Below, one piece after another: positions 43,974-52,974 of a stretch of 64,000 nucleotides of DNA (position 1 is the stretch's first letter; each line of letters begins with the position of its first letter). The notes below the pieces were generated by a model. That model saw only the letters and a program-made list of their open reading frames with translations. It was not told where the DNA came from and did not search any database. The translations under genes and the position numbers were made by a program. The stretch is from Sva-07 sp963747375 (GTDB lineage Bacteria > Actinomycetota > Acidimicrobiia > Acidimicrobiales > Ilumatobacteraceae), in contig CAVVFL010000002.1 of NCBI GenBank assembly GCA_963747375.1, positions 448,766 through 512,765 of the forward strand, read 5' to 3'.

Positions 43974-46625
43974 TTATGAGGGGGTCGAGAGCGTTATGAC
44001 CCGACTGACTTCGGATTCGAGGTGGTCGGCGCGGACTTTGGTGAGGAGTTGGTGGGCGAGCTCGCCGGTTGCGCGGGCATCGAGTGTGGCACCCGCTTGG
44101 AATGCGGCGGTGAACGCCTCGTCGCCCATCGACTCGGGCAGCGTGACGATCTCACGTGGCGGATTGGTCCAGGACTCAGGGCGTCCGCGGGTGTTCGCCC
44201 CGTAGAGGCGTGCTGCACCATCGTGGTAACCGAGCCGGGCCAACCACTCAACGAGATTAGTCAGGGCACCTCGGGTGTAGAAGTCGCCCGAGGATGCCTG
44301 GTAGGCGTCGACGATGCGGGTGAACCCGGTGAGTGTTACTTCGATATCACCGGTCCGGGCAATCAACCCGAGCTGGAACCCGCGGACCGACTCGTCGAGA
44401 ACCCGGGATCCGGTGTCGGCGTCGAGGGCTGTTTGGCACAGGGCGATCGCCGCGGACGGATCACCGTCGGCGACGGCCATGGCGTGCACCCACAATCCGC
44501 CGGCTCGTATGGTCGGCAGCGAGGATGCTTTGAGTTGGGCGACTGCGTCCATCGTTTCCTGCTCGGACATGGCGACCCCGCCGAAGTGGGCAAGAATGTG
44601 CAGATACAAGAGGTTGAACCGGGCGGGAACGTCGGCGGGATGTCCGGCACCCTCCCGAAGCACACCCATCGCCTGTTCAGCGTCGTTGTTGTTGAAGAGT
44701 GCCAGTCCGGTGACCCGGTAGGCGTGGATGGTGAAGTCGTAGCGGTCGTCGTTGTTGAGCGCGACGGCTTCGAGGCCGAAGCGAACCGCGTCGTCGAATC
44801 GGCCGACACTGGCCGCGGCGTCGCAGGCTGCGGTGAGGAGCTGAGGGAGTCGGCGGTGCCCGTCATGGCGGGCGAGATCGAGGACTTGTTCGGGCCACCC
44901 GAACGTCTCGGTCCGCAACCGGCTGTGAGCGATGAAGTGAATGTTGGCGGCGATCCGTACCGCAGCGTCGGTGTCCTGTCGTGACAACGCCCAGTGGAAA
45001 CCAGCGGCCAGGTTGGTGATCTCGGTGTCCACGAACCGGTAGGCCAGCCATTCGTCATCGGTCACGAAAGCACCGAAAGCGATATCGGTCTGGTCGGCGA
45101 AGTAGTTGGCGTGACGATCCCGGATGGTGTCGCTGGTGCCGGCGGCAGCGAGGGCCTCCTCGGCGAATTGGCGGATCGTTTCCAACATGCCGTAGCGCAC
45201 CTCACCGTTAGTGCGCTCCACCTGCAGCAACGACTTGCGGACAAGTGAATCCAAGGTGTCGATGACGTCGTATTCGTCGAGTTCGGAGATTGTGGTGTCG
45301 GCGCCGAGGCTGAACCCCCCGACGAACACCGACACCTGCTGCAACACGGCCTGCTCGACCGGCCGAAGCAGGTCATAGGACCATTGCACGGCGTGGCGCA
45401 GGGTTTGGTGTCGCTCGATCGAACGTCGGGATCCGGTCAAGAGCCGGAAGCGTTCATCGAGCCGGTCACGGATCTGGGTTGGGCTCATCGAACGCACCCG
45501 TGCCGCGGCGAGCTCGATCGCCAGCGCGATCCCGTCCAACCGGTCGCAGATCTCACCGATCACCACAACATCGGCGTCATCAGGCCGGAATCCCGACGCA
45601 GCGGTGTTAGCGCGTTCGGTGAACAACTCAACCGCTGCCGCGTCGGCTAGTGACGGCACCCGCCACGCCCACTCGCCTCCGACCGCCAACGACTCGCGAC
45701 TGGTGACCAGCACCCGCACCGTCGGACAGGCGGCGAGGGCTTCGACGAGGGCGGCGGTCTCGTCGAGGACGTGTTCGCAGTTGTCGAGCACCAACAACAC
45801 CTCACGACCCTGCAAGCCGTCCACGACAATCTGGCGCCAGGTTCGCTTGCGTTGGGGTTGCAGCATGAACACTGCCGCCACCGCCGCATCCACGCCGTCA
45901 CCGTCGATCACTGGGGCCAATTCGATCAGCCAGACCCCGTCACGGAACGTCGGTGCCAGCATCGCTGCGGAGTGCACAGCGAGGCGGGTCTTGCCGACGC
46001 CACCCACCCCGATCAACGTCACCACACGATGTCCGCCGACGGCGTCGATGATGGTGGCGACGGCGTCGTCGCGTCCAACGAAACTGGACTCTTGCATCGG
46101 CAGATTGCCGGGCACCACATCGACGGTGCGCAGCGACGGGAACTCGCCCCGACCCACCTGCCACAGACGGATCGGGGCGTCGACGCCGCTGAACCGATGC
46201 TCGCCCAGATCGGTGAGGTCTGCTTGTTCGTCTCGGATCAACCCTGCGGTCACATCCGACAGGACAATCTGGCCGCCGTGACCCGCCGCCATGATCCGCG
46301 CCGCACGGTTCACGGTCCGCCCGAAATAGTCACCGTCACGTTCAACAGCAGTACCCGTGTGCAGACCCATACGCACCGGCAACCCCACACAACTTTGAAC
46401 AGCCACCGCCGCCCCCAACGCCGAGGCCGCATCGCTAAACGCCGCGGCGAACCCATCACCACCCGTCGAGAACACCACCCCACCATGAGCCTCGATCGTC
46501 GAGCGCACCAACGCATCGTGCTCGGCCAGCGCCTCGCTCATCCCAGCCGGGTCATGCTCCCACCGGGGCGTCGAACCCTCGATGTCAGTGAAAAGGAACG
46601 TCACCGTCCCCGACGGGGGAGACAT
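43974..46625 (-). CDS. Adenylate/guanylate cyclase-domain regulator with NB-ARC-type ATPase and TPR-like region
   Basis: 883 aa, intact. The N-terminal class III cyclase domain begins GTVTFLFTDIEGSTPRWE and continues VFSTGGDGFAAAF and GRTVNRAARIM, with both metal Asp positions present. Then an ATPase domain with Walker A IGVGGVGKTRLAV near residue 220 and VLLVLDNCEHVLDE for Walker B. The C-terminal half is helical and TPR-like. Such proteins are common in actinobacteria as putative signal-dependent regulators; no DNA-binding domain is seen. ATG 46625 (MSPPSGTVTFLF) is preferred to a longer reading. Whether the cyclase domain is catalytic cannot be settled here. It adjoins the IS110 element, which may have landed just after its 3' end. 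Confidence 0.85.
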   Translation of the reverse strand: MSPPSGTVTFLFTDIEGSTPRWEHDPAGMSEALAEHDALVRSTIEAHGGVVFSTGGDGFAAAFSDAASALGAAVAVQSCVGLPVRMGLHTGTAVERDGDYFGRTVNRAARIMAAGHGGQIVLSDVTAGLIRDEQADLTDLGEHRFSGVDAPIRLWQVGRGEFPSLRTVDVVPGNLPMQESSFVGRDDAVATIIDAVGGHRVVTLIGVGGVGKTRLAVHSAAMLAPTFRDGVWLIELAPVIDGDGVDAAVAAVFMLQPQRKRTWRQIVVDGLQGREVLLVLDNCEHVLDETAALVEALAACPTVRVLVTSRESLAVGGEWAWRVPSLADAAAVELFTERANTAASGFRPDDADVVVIGEICDRLDGIALAIELAAARVRSMSPTQIRDRLDERFRLLTGSRRSIERHQTLRHAVQWSYDLLRPVEQAVLQQVSVFVGGFSLGADTTISELDEYDVIDTLDSLVRKSLLQVERTNGEVRYGMLETIRQFAEEALAAAGTSDTIRDRHANYFADQTDIAFGAFVTDDEWLAYRFVDTEITNLAAGFHWALSRQDTDAAVRIAANIHFIAHSRLRTETFGWPEQVLDLARHDGHRRLPQLLTAACDAAASVGRFDDAVRFGLEAVALNNDDRYDFTIHAYRVTGLALFNNNDAEQAMGVLREGAGHPADVPARFNLLYLHILAHFGGVAMSEQETMDAVAQLKASSLPTIRAGGLWVHAMAVADGDPSAAIALCQTALDADTGSRVLDESVRGFQLGLIARTGDIEVTLTGFTRIVDAYQASSGDFYTRGALTNLVEWLARLGYHDGAARLYGANTRGRPESWTNPPREIVTLPESMGDEAFTAAFQAGATLDARATGELAHQLLTKVRADHLESEVSRVITLSTPS

Positions 46626-46855
46626 CCGCCAAGTATGACACTCGCCCAGGTGTCCCGCTTGGGTATCTGGCCGGCCACTGGCAAGGAGACACCCTCGAGC
46701 TACGTCAACGTCGAGCGTCCAGAAGTGGCGATCCAGGCACTCAATATCCCCGCACAAGAATCTCGGTTCGTCGGATGAACATGGTGACGCACTGCGAACC
46801 CTTTCGTGACGTCACACTTTCACGTCCATCTCCGCCATAATCGAGCGCTCGGAGT

Positions 46856-46941
46856 CGTCCGATAGGGGCACGACCCTCGGACATTCGGCTCACACACCGA
46901 ACCGCCCACTGCATCAGGTCTGGGGCGTCTCAGATAGCCCG
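46856..46941. repeat. Rightmost paired island boxes
   Basis: Box one at 46856 (CGTCCGATAGGGGCACGACC then CTCGGACATTCGG) and box two, shortened, at 46927 (GTCTCAGATAGCCCG), 71 bp apart. GTCGT pairs with ACGAC in box one. The rest of 46626-47141 holds no recognisable gene. This is the last copy I find toward the right. Confidence 0.7.
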
Positions 46942-47141
46942 TACGGAAGGATTCTCGGTGAGGGAGGGCTATTCGGACGCCCCCGCCATTGCTGATGGCG
47001 CCTCCGAAGTGCCGGCCAGGGACATGCACAAACGGGGCCAACTTCGCTCAGTGCCAAGCGCAGCAGTTCGGCACCTTCTGGCGTATCTGCCCGTAGCTGC
47101 TGGCGCGGGTTGTACCCATGAATCTCACCTTCCTGCCGAAC

Positions 47142-48179
47142 TCAGCCGAGGACGAGTTCGGCGAAGCTCGGCAACGCCATCGCCGGCCCCGACAACAGGA
47201 ACTCGGTGATGCAGGTCTCACGCCACTTGGCGAGCTCGTCGCGGATCTTGTCCGGCGGGCCGACGAGCGCGACGTCCTCGACCATCGCCAACGGGATCGC
47301 GGCGGCGGCCTCGGCCTTCTTGCCCTGCAGGTAGAGCTCCTGGACCTTGTCGGCGACATCGCCGTAGCCCATCCGGGCGAAGACCTCGTAGTGGAAGTTG
47401 GCGTCCTTTGCCCCCATGCCACCGGCGTAGAGCGCCAGAAACGGCCGGACCATGTCGGCACACTTCTCCGCGTCGTCACCGGGGATGAGCATCACCGTGG
47501 CGGTGACCTCGAATCGGTCCTTCTTGGTCGGATCGCCCGACGCTTCGAATCCCTGTTGGAGACAGTCGCGGTAGAACTGATCCTCCTTCGGCGAGAAGAA
47601 CAGCGGCAGCCACCCGTCGCAGATCTCGGCCGACAGCGCAACGTTCTTCGGGCCTTCGGCAGCGAGGTAGATCGGGATGTCCTTGCGCAGTGGGTGCACC
47701 GTCGACTTCAGCGGCTTGCCGAGTCCGGCGCCGCCGTCGAAGGGCATGTCGTAGAACTCGCCGTGGAATTCGACCGGCTTGTCGCGGGCGATGATCGACC
47801 TGACGATCTCGACGTACTCGCGGGTACGCGCGAGCGGCTTCGGGTACGGCTGGCCGTACCAGCCCTCGACGACCTGGGGTCCCGAGGCGCCGAGGCCGAG
47901 GATGAACCGACCGCTCGACAGGTGGTCCATGGTGATCGCAGCCATCGCCATCGCGGCCGGCGTCCGAGCCGACATCTGGGCGATTGCGGTGCCGAGCTTG
48001 AGTGTTTCGGTCGATGCGCCCCACCAAGCGAGCGGCGTCAGCGCATCGGAGCCATAGGCCTCGGCCGTCCAGACCGAGTTGAATCCGAGTCGTTCTGCCT
48101 CCCGGACCGCGTCGAGTGCCCCCTTCGGCGGGCCCGCCGACCAGTACCCCGTGTTGTAGCCGAGCTTGATGTCTCCCAT
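47142..48179 (-). CDS. LLM-class F420-dependent oxidoreductase
   Basis: 345 aa, intact. Bacterial luciferase-like TIM barrel: DIKLGYNTGYWSAGPP at the start, LGFNSVWTAEAYGSDALTPL near residue 30, ITMDHLSSGRFILGLGASGP near 85 and REYVEIVRSII. The C-terminal EDVALVGPPDKIRDELAKW is usual for the F420 group found in mycobacteria and Acidimicrobiia. The cofactor is inferred from family similarity; the substrate is unknown. It is divergent from an ArfB-like gene. Confidence 0.85.
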   Translation of the reverse strand: MGDIKLGYNTGYWSAGPPKGALDAVREAERLGFNSVWTAEAYGSDALTPLAWWGASTETLKLGTAIAQMSARTPAAMAMAAITMDHLSSGRFILGLGASGPQVVEGWYGQPYPKPLARTREYVEIVRSIIARDKPVEFHGEFYDMPFDGGAGLGKPLKSTVHPLRKDIPIYLAAEGPKNVALSAEICDGWLPLFFSPKEDQFYRDCLQQGFEASGDPTKKDRFEVTATVMLIPGDDAEKCADMVRPFLALYAGGMGAKDANFHYEVFARMGYGDVADKVQELYLQGKKAEAAAAIPLAMVEDVALVGPPDKIRDELAKWRETCITEFLLSGPAMALPSFAELVLG

Positions 48180-48224
48180 GGGCGCACCGTACGCCAGCGT
48201 GGCGCCGTCAGGCATGCTGGGGGA

Positions 48225-48647
48225 GTGGCCTCGGGTGATGATCGACTGGTGGTGACCGACAGCGTTCGGATCCCGCGCCACGAACTCACCGTGACGTTCA
48301 GTTCGTCGGGTGGTCCCGGAGGCCAACACGCCAACAAGACGGCGACCCGTGCCGAGCTGACCTTCGACGTCGAGACATCGAGTGCGTTCAGTGACGCCCA
48401 ACGCGAGCGCGTGGCGGCCAAGCTCGGGCCGGTCGTGCGTGTCGTGGCCGACGACGAACGTTCCCAATTGCGCAATCGCACCCTGGCCGAGGAGCGGCTC
48501 GCCGAGCGGCTTCGGGGCGCCTTGTACGTGCCGCGCCCGCGGCGGGCCACCAAGCCGACACGCGGGTCGCAACGCCGTCGCGTCGAGGCGAAGAAGCAGC
48601 GGGGAGAAACGAAGCGGTATCGGCGTCCGCCGTCGGCGGACGACTGA
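48225..48647 (+). CDS. arfB: ArfB-like peptidyl-tRNA hydrolase (release factor class I domain)
   Basis: 140 aa from GTG 48225. The GGQ motif is in FSSSGGPGGQHANKTATRAE near residue 30, and the C-terminal basic tail RRVEAKKQRGETKRYRRPPS is the ribosome-entering tail of ArfB/YaeJ proteins. It frees ribosomes stalled without a stop codon by hydrolysing peptidyl-tRNA. It lacks the codon-recognition domain of true release factors. Ribosome site TGGGGGA. Confidence 0.87.
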   Translation: MASGDDRLVVTDSVRIPRHELTVTFSSSGGPGGQHANKTATRAELTFDVETSSAFSDAQRERVAAKLGPVVRVVADDERSQLRNRTLAEERLAERLRGALYVPRPRRATKPTRGSQRRRVEAKKQRGETKRYRRPPSADD

Positions 48648-48671
48648 CCGGCAGACACCTGGCCGGCAGGC

Positions 48672-49277
48672 TCAGACGGATCGGAACGTGATGCTCAGCC
48701 TCGGCCCGCTGGTGGTGCGCACCTTCGGCACCGTGTGTTCCCAGTCGTGCTGGCATGCGCCGCCCATCACGAACAGGTCACCGTTGCCGAGCGCCCAACT
48801 CTGTGATGCGCCACCGCCGCGCGGTCGGAGCCGGAGCGGCCGCGGCGCACCGGAGCTGACGATCGCTATCACCGGGTTGGTGACCACGTGGCGGTGGCGG
48901 TCGCCGTGCCAGGCGACCGAATCGTCGCCGTCTCGGTACAGATTGAAGCCGATCGAGTCGAAGGGCTCCGCGTAACGCTCGGCGAGAACCAGTCGCATGT
49001 CGTGGAGCAGGTCCGACGGCTCGGGTGCGCCGCATTCGACACCCCACCACGCCGACAGGCGCGGCTCGTCGACGATCTGGTCGTACATCTTGATTCCCGT
49101 GCGTTGCCGGAACGGCAAGGTCGCGATCAGTTCGTCGAAGACGGCGTCGGCACCCTGCAACCATCCGGGCACCAGCTCGATCCAGGTCGTCGCATCCAGG
49201 TCGACGCGCACGGCTTCGCGGAAGCCCGAGTCGAACTCCGGCGTCAACGTGCCGAACAACGACCTCTGGACATTCAT
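48672..49277 (-). CDS. AlkB-like 2OG-Fe(II) dioxygenase
   Basis: 201 aa from ATG 49277. The iron ligands are HxD in VAWHGDRHRHVV near residue 130 and the His in CQHDWEHTVPKV near 180; the 2-oxoglutarate Arg is in GPRLSITFR near the end. FNLYRDGDDSVAWHGD and LRPRGGG are typical of AlkB relatives. AlkB enzymes remove alkyl damage from bases using iron and 2-oxoglutarate. RTGIKMYDQ upstream fits the substrate-binding lid. It is convergent with arfB. Confidence 0.87.
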   Translation of the reverse strand: MNVQRSLFGTLTPEFDSGFREAVRVDLDATTWIELVPGWLQGADAVFDELIATLPFRQRTGIKMYDQIVDEPRLSAWWGVECGAPEPSDLLHDMRLVLAERYAEPFDSIGFNLYRDGDDSVAWHGDRHRHVVTNPVIAIVSSGAPRPLRLRPRGGGASQSWALGNGDLFVMGGACQHDWEHTVPKVRTTSGPRLSITFRSV

Positions 49278-49346
49278 CGAGGCACAAGAGAACACATGTT
49301 CGATTGTGGCGCACCCAACCACTCGAGGTCAAGTGGTCGCCGATGG

Positions 49347-50027
49347 TCAGAGCGCGAGGAGATCGGCGGGATCCTCGTCGGGGAGCACCGGTCGGCTGTT
49401 CGCATCGCGCTGGCTCGTGACGACCTCACAACCGTCGTCCGAGCAGGTGATCCACGCCGCCGGCTCGAAGGAGTCGGTCAGATCGAACCGGTTCCCCACG
49501 GTTGCATCATTGATGAACAGCCAGATGTCAGGCGGTCGTTCGATGCGATCGAGGTCGAGCTCGTGTACGAGCATGCGACCGTTGACGTCGAACCACATCG
49601 TGATGTCGGGTCCGACGGGCTCACCTGGAGTGTCGGGGCCGCGCAGCACGAGTGGATCGTCGAGCAGTCCCACGGCGTCGGCGTCGTCGAGCAGGCTCTG
49701 AACGTCGAGGTCGGAGATTCGGCCGGAGCGCCACCCCTCGTACGCCGCCGCGATGACGGTGCCGTCGCCGTAGACGGTGAGCAGCGGAACGTCGGGTCCG
49801 AGTGGAACGCGTACGGCGATCTGCACGACCACGTCGCTGCCGCCCGACGGGTACGTGAACTGATCGACCCCGGGCAGCGTTGCGAACGTCGGCCCCGACG
49901 GTGTCGACTCGAGCTCCGGCTCGGATCCGGACAGCGGAACCGTCGTCGGTGCAGACACTCGATCACCACCGGTGCATCCGGCGAGGCACAGCGCTGCTGC
50001 CGCGACCACGGCGCGCAGACCGAACAT
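49347..50027 (-). CDS. Lipoprotein of unknown function
   Basis: 226 aa, intact. A lipoprotein signal MFGLRAVVAAAALCLAGC places it on the outer face of the membrane (Cys at 18). FTYPSGGSDVVVQIAVRVPL and LLTVYGDGTVIAAAYEGWRS follow a beta-rich pattern seen in actinobacterial lipoproteins, but I cannot name a domain. It sits 14 bp downstream of alanine dehydrogenase on the same strand, probably in one transcript. Confidence 0.75.
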   Translation of the reverse strand: MFGLRAVVAAAALCLAGCTGGDRVSAPTTVPLSGSEPELESTPSGPTFATLPGVDQFTYPSGGSDVVVQIAVRVPLGPDVPLLTVYGDGTVIAAAYEGWRSGRISDLDVQSLLDDADAVGLLDDPLVLRGPDTPGEPVGPDITMWFDVNGRMLVHELDLDRIERPPDIWLFINDATVGNRFDLTDSFEPAAWITCSDDGCEVVTSQRDANSRPVLPDEDPADLLAL

Positions 50028-50041
50028 GCTCGGGTGTCGCT

Positions 50042-51178
50042 TCAGGAGTGTGCTCCCAGGGCATCGATGGCGATGGCTCCAAGCGATTCCGCCACGATCG
50101 CGTTCGCATATTCACCGCCGACGGTGTTCAGACCGTGCGCCAGGGATGGGTCACGGCGCGCGGCGCCGATCGCGCCGTGCAGTGCGACGTCGAGTTGGAA
50201 CGGCAGCGTGGCGTTCGTGAGCGCGTAGGTGCTCGTGTGCGGCACGGCACCGGGCATGTTGCCGACCGCGTAGTGGACCACGTCGTGCACCACGTACGTC
50301 GGTTCGTCGTGTGTCGTCTCCCGGGTCGTCGCGATGCAGCCGCCCTGGTCGACGGCCACGTCGACGATGACCGATCGCGGCCTCATCTGCTCGACCATCT
50401 CCTCGCTCACGACCACCGGCGCGCGGCCGCCGGCGACGAGGACGGCGCCGATCACGAGGTCGGCGTCGATGACTGCCCGCTCGATCGCCCCCCGGTTCGA
50501 CGCCGCCGTCATGATCCGGCCCCGGTGGATCTGGTCGACGAAGCGCAGGCGGTCGAGGTTCTTGTCGACCAGCACGACCTCGGCCTCCATGCCGGCCGCG
50601 ATCCATGCGGCATTCCAGCCGACGTTGCCGGCGCCGAGCACGACGACCTTTGCCGGGCGCACGCCGGGCGCCCCGCCCATCAGCACGCCCCGCCCGCCGT
50701 TGTGTCGTTCGAGGTAGTGCGCGCCCATCTGCGGTGCAAGGCGGCCGGCGACCTCGCTCATCGGGGCGAGCAACGGCAGCGATCCATCCGACATCTGCAC
50801 GGTTTCGTAGGCCACGGCCGTCGTCTTCGCCGCGAGGAGCGCCTCGGCGACAGCCGGGTACGCCGCCAGGTGGAGGTACGTGAAGAGGGTCAGATCGTCG
50901 CGGAGGAATCCGTACTCGGACGGTTGCGGTTCCTTCACCTTGACGACCATCTCCTGCGACCACGCGTCGGCGGCCGTGGCGACGATCTCGGCGCCGGCCG
51001 CGACGTAGTCGTCGTCGGTGATCGACGCACCCTCGCCGGCGCCTGTCTCGACGAGCACGGCGATGCCGTGGCGTTCGAGTTCACGCACACCGTCGGGGGT
51101 CATCGCCACCCGGTGTTCTGCGGTCTTCACTTCACGAGGCACGCCAACGGTGCGAACAACGGGTACGTCGGTGGTCAT
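50042..51178 (-). CDS. ald: Alanine dehydrogenase
   Basis: 378 aa, intact. VGVPREVKTAEHRVAMTPDG at residue 11, VVKVKEPQPSEY near 75 with the substrate-binding Lys, FTYLHLAAYPAVAEALL near 95 with the catalytic His, VVVLGAGNVGWNAA near 172 for NAD, and MPGAVPHTSTYALTNATLPF near 300 are all typical of Ald. It interconverts L-alanine and pyruvate plus ammonia. ATG 51178 gives a family-length protein; longer readings run into the divergent 2-hydroxyacid dehydrogenase. Confidence 0.93.
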   Translation of the reverse strand: MTTDVPVVRTVGVPREVKTAEHRVAMTPDGVRELERHGIAVLVETGAGEGASITDDDYVAAGAEIVATAADAWSQEMVVKVKEPQPSEYGFLRDDLTLFTYLHLAAYPAVAEALLAAKTTAVAYETVQMSDGSLPLLAPMSEVAGRLAPQMGAHYLERHNGGRGVLMGGAPGVRPAKVVVLGAGNVGWNAAWIAAGMEAEVVLVDKNLDRLRFVDQIHRGRIMTAASNRGAIERAVIDADLVIGAVLVAGGRAPVVVSEEMVEQMRPRSVIVDVAVDQGGCIATTRETTHDEPTYVVHDVVHYAVGNMPGAVPHTSTYALTNATLPFQLDVALHGAIGAARRDPSLAHGLNTVGGEYANAIVAESLGAIAIDALGAHS

Positions 51179-51253
51179 TGCGTCATCATGCCCCATCGGC
51201 GACCGACCGGATCCTGATGGCGGTGTGACGGAGCCGCTACGGTGCCTGCGAAG

Positions 51254-52177
51254 ATGACGAACAGCGATGCACCTCGTATCCATCTCGGACCGGACCCGGC
51301 TCCCGATTGGCTCGCCGAGGCGGTCATCGCCGGCGGCGCGCAACTGGTGCCGGTCGACGATGCCGAGGCGATCGTGTGGGCCGACGCCCGCAAGGTGGAC
51401 GCTCTGGCCTCGGCCCTCGACGACGCGGACGGCATCCGATGGGTGCAGCTCCCGTTCGCCGGCATCGAGAACTTCGTCGATCACCTCGACCACGACCGTG
51501 TGTGGACCTGTGGCAAGGGCGTGTACGCCGAGCCGGTCGCCGAGCTGGCGTTGACGCTGGGAGTCGCCGGACTCCGCAACGTCGGCGTCTACGCCAGGGC
51601 GTCGGCATGGAGCGGTCCGGCGGGACGCAATCTGCTGAACGGCAACGTGACGATTCTGGGCGGCGGGGGCATCACCGAGTCGCTCGTGCGACTGCTGCAG
51701 CCATGGAACTGTCGGATCACCGTCGTGCGCAGCCAGGTTCAGGCCATGGATGGGGTCGACGATGTCCTGGAAGCCGATCGGTACGCAGACGCGTTGCCAG
51801 GGGCCGATCTGGTGGTGCTCGCGTTGGCGCTGACGCCCGACACCGAGGCGATGTTCGGCGCCGAGGAGTTCGCGCTGATGGAGGATCACGCGTGGATCGT
51901 CAACGTCGCGCGGGGCAGACACATCGTCACCGACGATCTCGTCGACGCCCTTCGGCACGGCACGATCGGTGGTGCAGCGCTCGACGTCACCGACCCCGAA
52001 CCGCTGCCGGCCGACCATCCGCTGTGGTCGTTGCCGAACTGCATCATCACGCCGCACGTCGGCAACACACCCGAGATGGCCAAGCCCTTGCTGGCCGAAC
52101 GCGTCACCGAGAATGTCCGACGATTCGGGCGCGGTGAGGAACTCCTCGGCCTCGTCGATGTCGACGCCGGCTACTGA
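51254..52177 (+). CDS. D-isomer-specific 2-hydroxyacid dehydrogenase
   Basis: 307 aa. VTILGGGGITESLVRLLQPW near residue 130 is the NAD Rossmann motif; the catalytic set is Arg in IVNVARGRHIV near 220, the Asp/Glu in ALDVTDPEPLPADHPLW and His in ITPHVGNTPEM near 278. It reduces a 2-keto acid or oxidises the hydroxy acid. A GTG at 51242 is an alternative start. It is divergent from ald with 75 bp between. Confidence 0.87.
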   Translation: MTNSDAPRIHLGPDPAPDWLAEAVIAGGAQLVPVDDAEAIVWADARKVDALASALDDADGIRWVQLPFAGIENFVDHLDHDRVWTCGKGVYAEPVAELALTLGVAGLRNVGVYARASAWSGPAGRNLLNGNVTILGGGGITESLVRLLQPWNCRITVVRSQVQAMDGVDDVLEADRYADALPGADLVVLALALTPDTEAMFGAEEFALMEDHAWIVNVARGRHIVTDDLVDALRHGTIGGAALDVTDPEPLPADHPLWSLPNCIITPHVGNTPEMAKPLLAERVTENVRRFGRGEELLGLVDVDAGY

Positions 52178-52247
52178 CGCACCCGGTCGTTCCGTTCCCG
52201 ACCACGACAGACCGCCGGGGGAGAGACGCCGTAACGTTGTCGGGATC

Positions 52248-52829
52248 GTGTCCACCCACTACGACACACTTCGCGTCCAACCCTCCGCCTCCGACGCGCA
52301 GATCCGTGACGCGTATCGTCGGCTCGCCCGCGAGCACCACCCCGATCGGCAGGCGGGTTCGGCGGCGAGTTCGATGCCGTCGATCAACGAGGCCTATCGG
52401 GTGCTCGGCGACCCCGCTCGTCGAGCCGTGTACGACGCGAGTCTGCGGCAATCGGCATCGGCGCAGCCGTCGGAATCGACCGAATCGGCGTCGACGTACA
52501 ACGCGCCCATGCACCCCAGCCATCTCGGTCCGGCCCGGGTCCCGTGGCGCAGCTTGCTGGTCGTCGGGGTCGTCGGCGTCGTCGGCGTGATCGTGCTTGC
52601 GCAATTCACCGATCCAGGTGAGCCGCCCGGACCCGACGGCATCCTCGGCGTGGACAGCTGCGTCTCCCTCGACTCCAACGGCTTCGCGCGTGAGGTTCTC
52701 TGCACGGGCGATTCGACCTCGGATCTGGTTGTCGACGCGTTGATCCCGTTCGACGCCACGTGCCCCGGTCGCACCGAGCCGCACCAGGATCGTCAAGGCA
52801 TGGGGATCGCCTGCATCGTTGTTCCCTGA
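52248..52829 (+). CDS. J-domain membrane protein
   Basis: 193 aa from GTG 52248. J domain at residues 4-65 with HPD in REHHPDRQAG and INEAYRVLGDPARRAVYDA. One membrane helix (LLVVGVVGVVGVIVLAQF) near residue 105, then a C-terminal part with four Cys (DSCVSLDS, VLCTGDS, ATCPGRT, IACIVVP) that could form disulfides outside the cell. The J domain would stimulate an Hsp70 on the inner face. It is not a full DnaJ, since Gly-rich and zinc regions are absent. Confidence 0.82.
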   Translation: MSTHYDTLRVQPSASDAQIRDAYRRLAREHHPDRQAGSAASSMPSINEAYRVLGDPARRAVYDASLRQSASAQPSESTESASTYNAPMHPSHLGPARVPWRSLLVVGVVGVVGVIVLAQFTDPGEPPGPDGILGVDSCVSLDSNGFAREVLCTGDSTSDLVVDALIPFDATCPGRTEPHQDRQGMGIACIVVP

Positions 52830-52893
52830 GGCCCGCTCGGAGTGCCTGTGGCGTGATGCGGGCACGGCACTGATATCTTGTGGCTTCCCTCAG

Positions 52894-52969
52894 GGGCGAT
52901 TAGCTCAGTTGGAAGAGCGCCACGTTCACACCGTGGAGGTCGGGAGATCGAGACTCCCATCGCCCACCA
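52894..52969 (+). tRNA. tRNA-Val (CAC)
   Basis: Acceptor GGGCGAT pairs with ATCGCCC, followed by A and an encoded CCA. D arm GCTC...GAGC, anticodon stem CCACG/CGTGG with loop TTCACAC (anticodon CAC), T arm GGGAG/CTCCC with loop ATCGAGA. A decayed relaxase gene begins six bases after the CCA on the opposite strand, so the tRNA 3' end may have been an integration site. Confidence 0.95.
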
Positions 52970-52974
52970 GGTCA

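Larger units (their letters stand above)
42600..43975 (-). mobile_element. IS110-family element, ends approximate
   Basis: Holds one IS110-type transposase (42637-43699) and an upstream non-coding stretch to the regulator stop at 43974 with a structured segment. IS110 elements lack terminal inverted repeats, so the ends cannot be fixed by eye; the bounds given are the flanking features. Confidence 0.5.

Noticed and set aside
44022..44984. A 320-residue plus-strand frame in the cyclase regulator region
   Set aside because: It is antisense to the intact 883-residue minus-strand protein and shows no domain.
31602..46941. Classical integron array with attC sites
   Set aside because: No integrase is present, box pairs are direct rather than inverted, and RYYYAAC/GTTRRRY ends are not consistently found. 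One GTTGAGG/CCTCAAC pair near 42560 is suggestive but isolated.
31602..46941. CRISPR array
   Set aside because: Boxes are hundreds to thousands of bases apart with genes between, and no cas genes are present.
47118..48647. A 509-residue plus-strand reading ending in the ArfB-like protein
   Set aside because: Most of it is antisense to the intact LLM oxidoreductase; only the part from 48225 has the GGQ domain.
50042..52255. A 737-residue minus-strand reading ending in alanine dehydrogenase
   Set aside because: The first half is antisense to the 2-hydroxyacid dehydrogenase; Ald starts at 51178 with family length.
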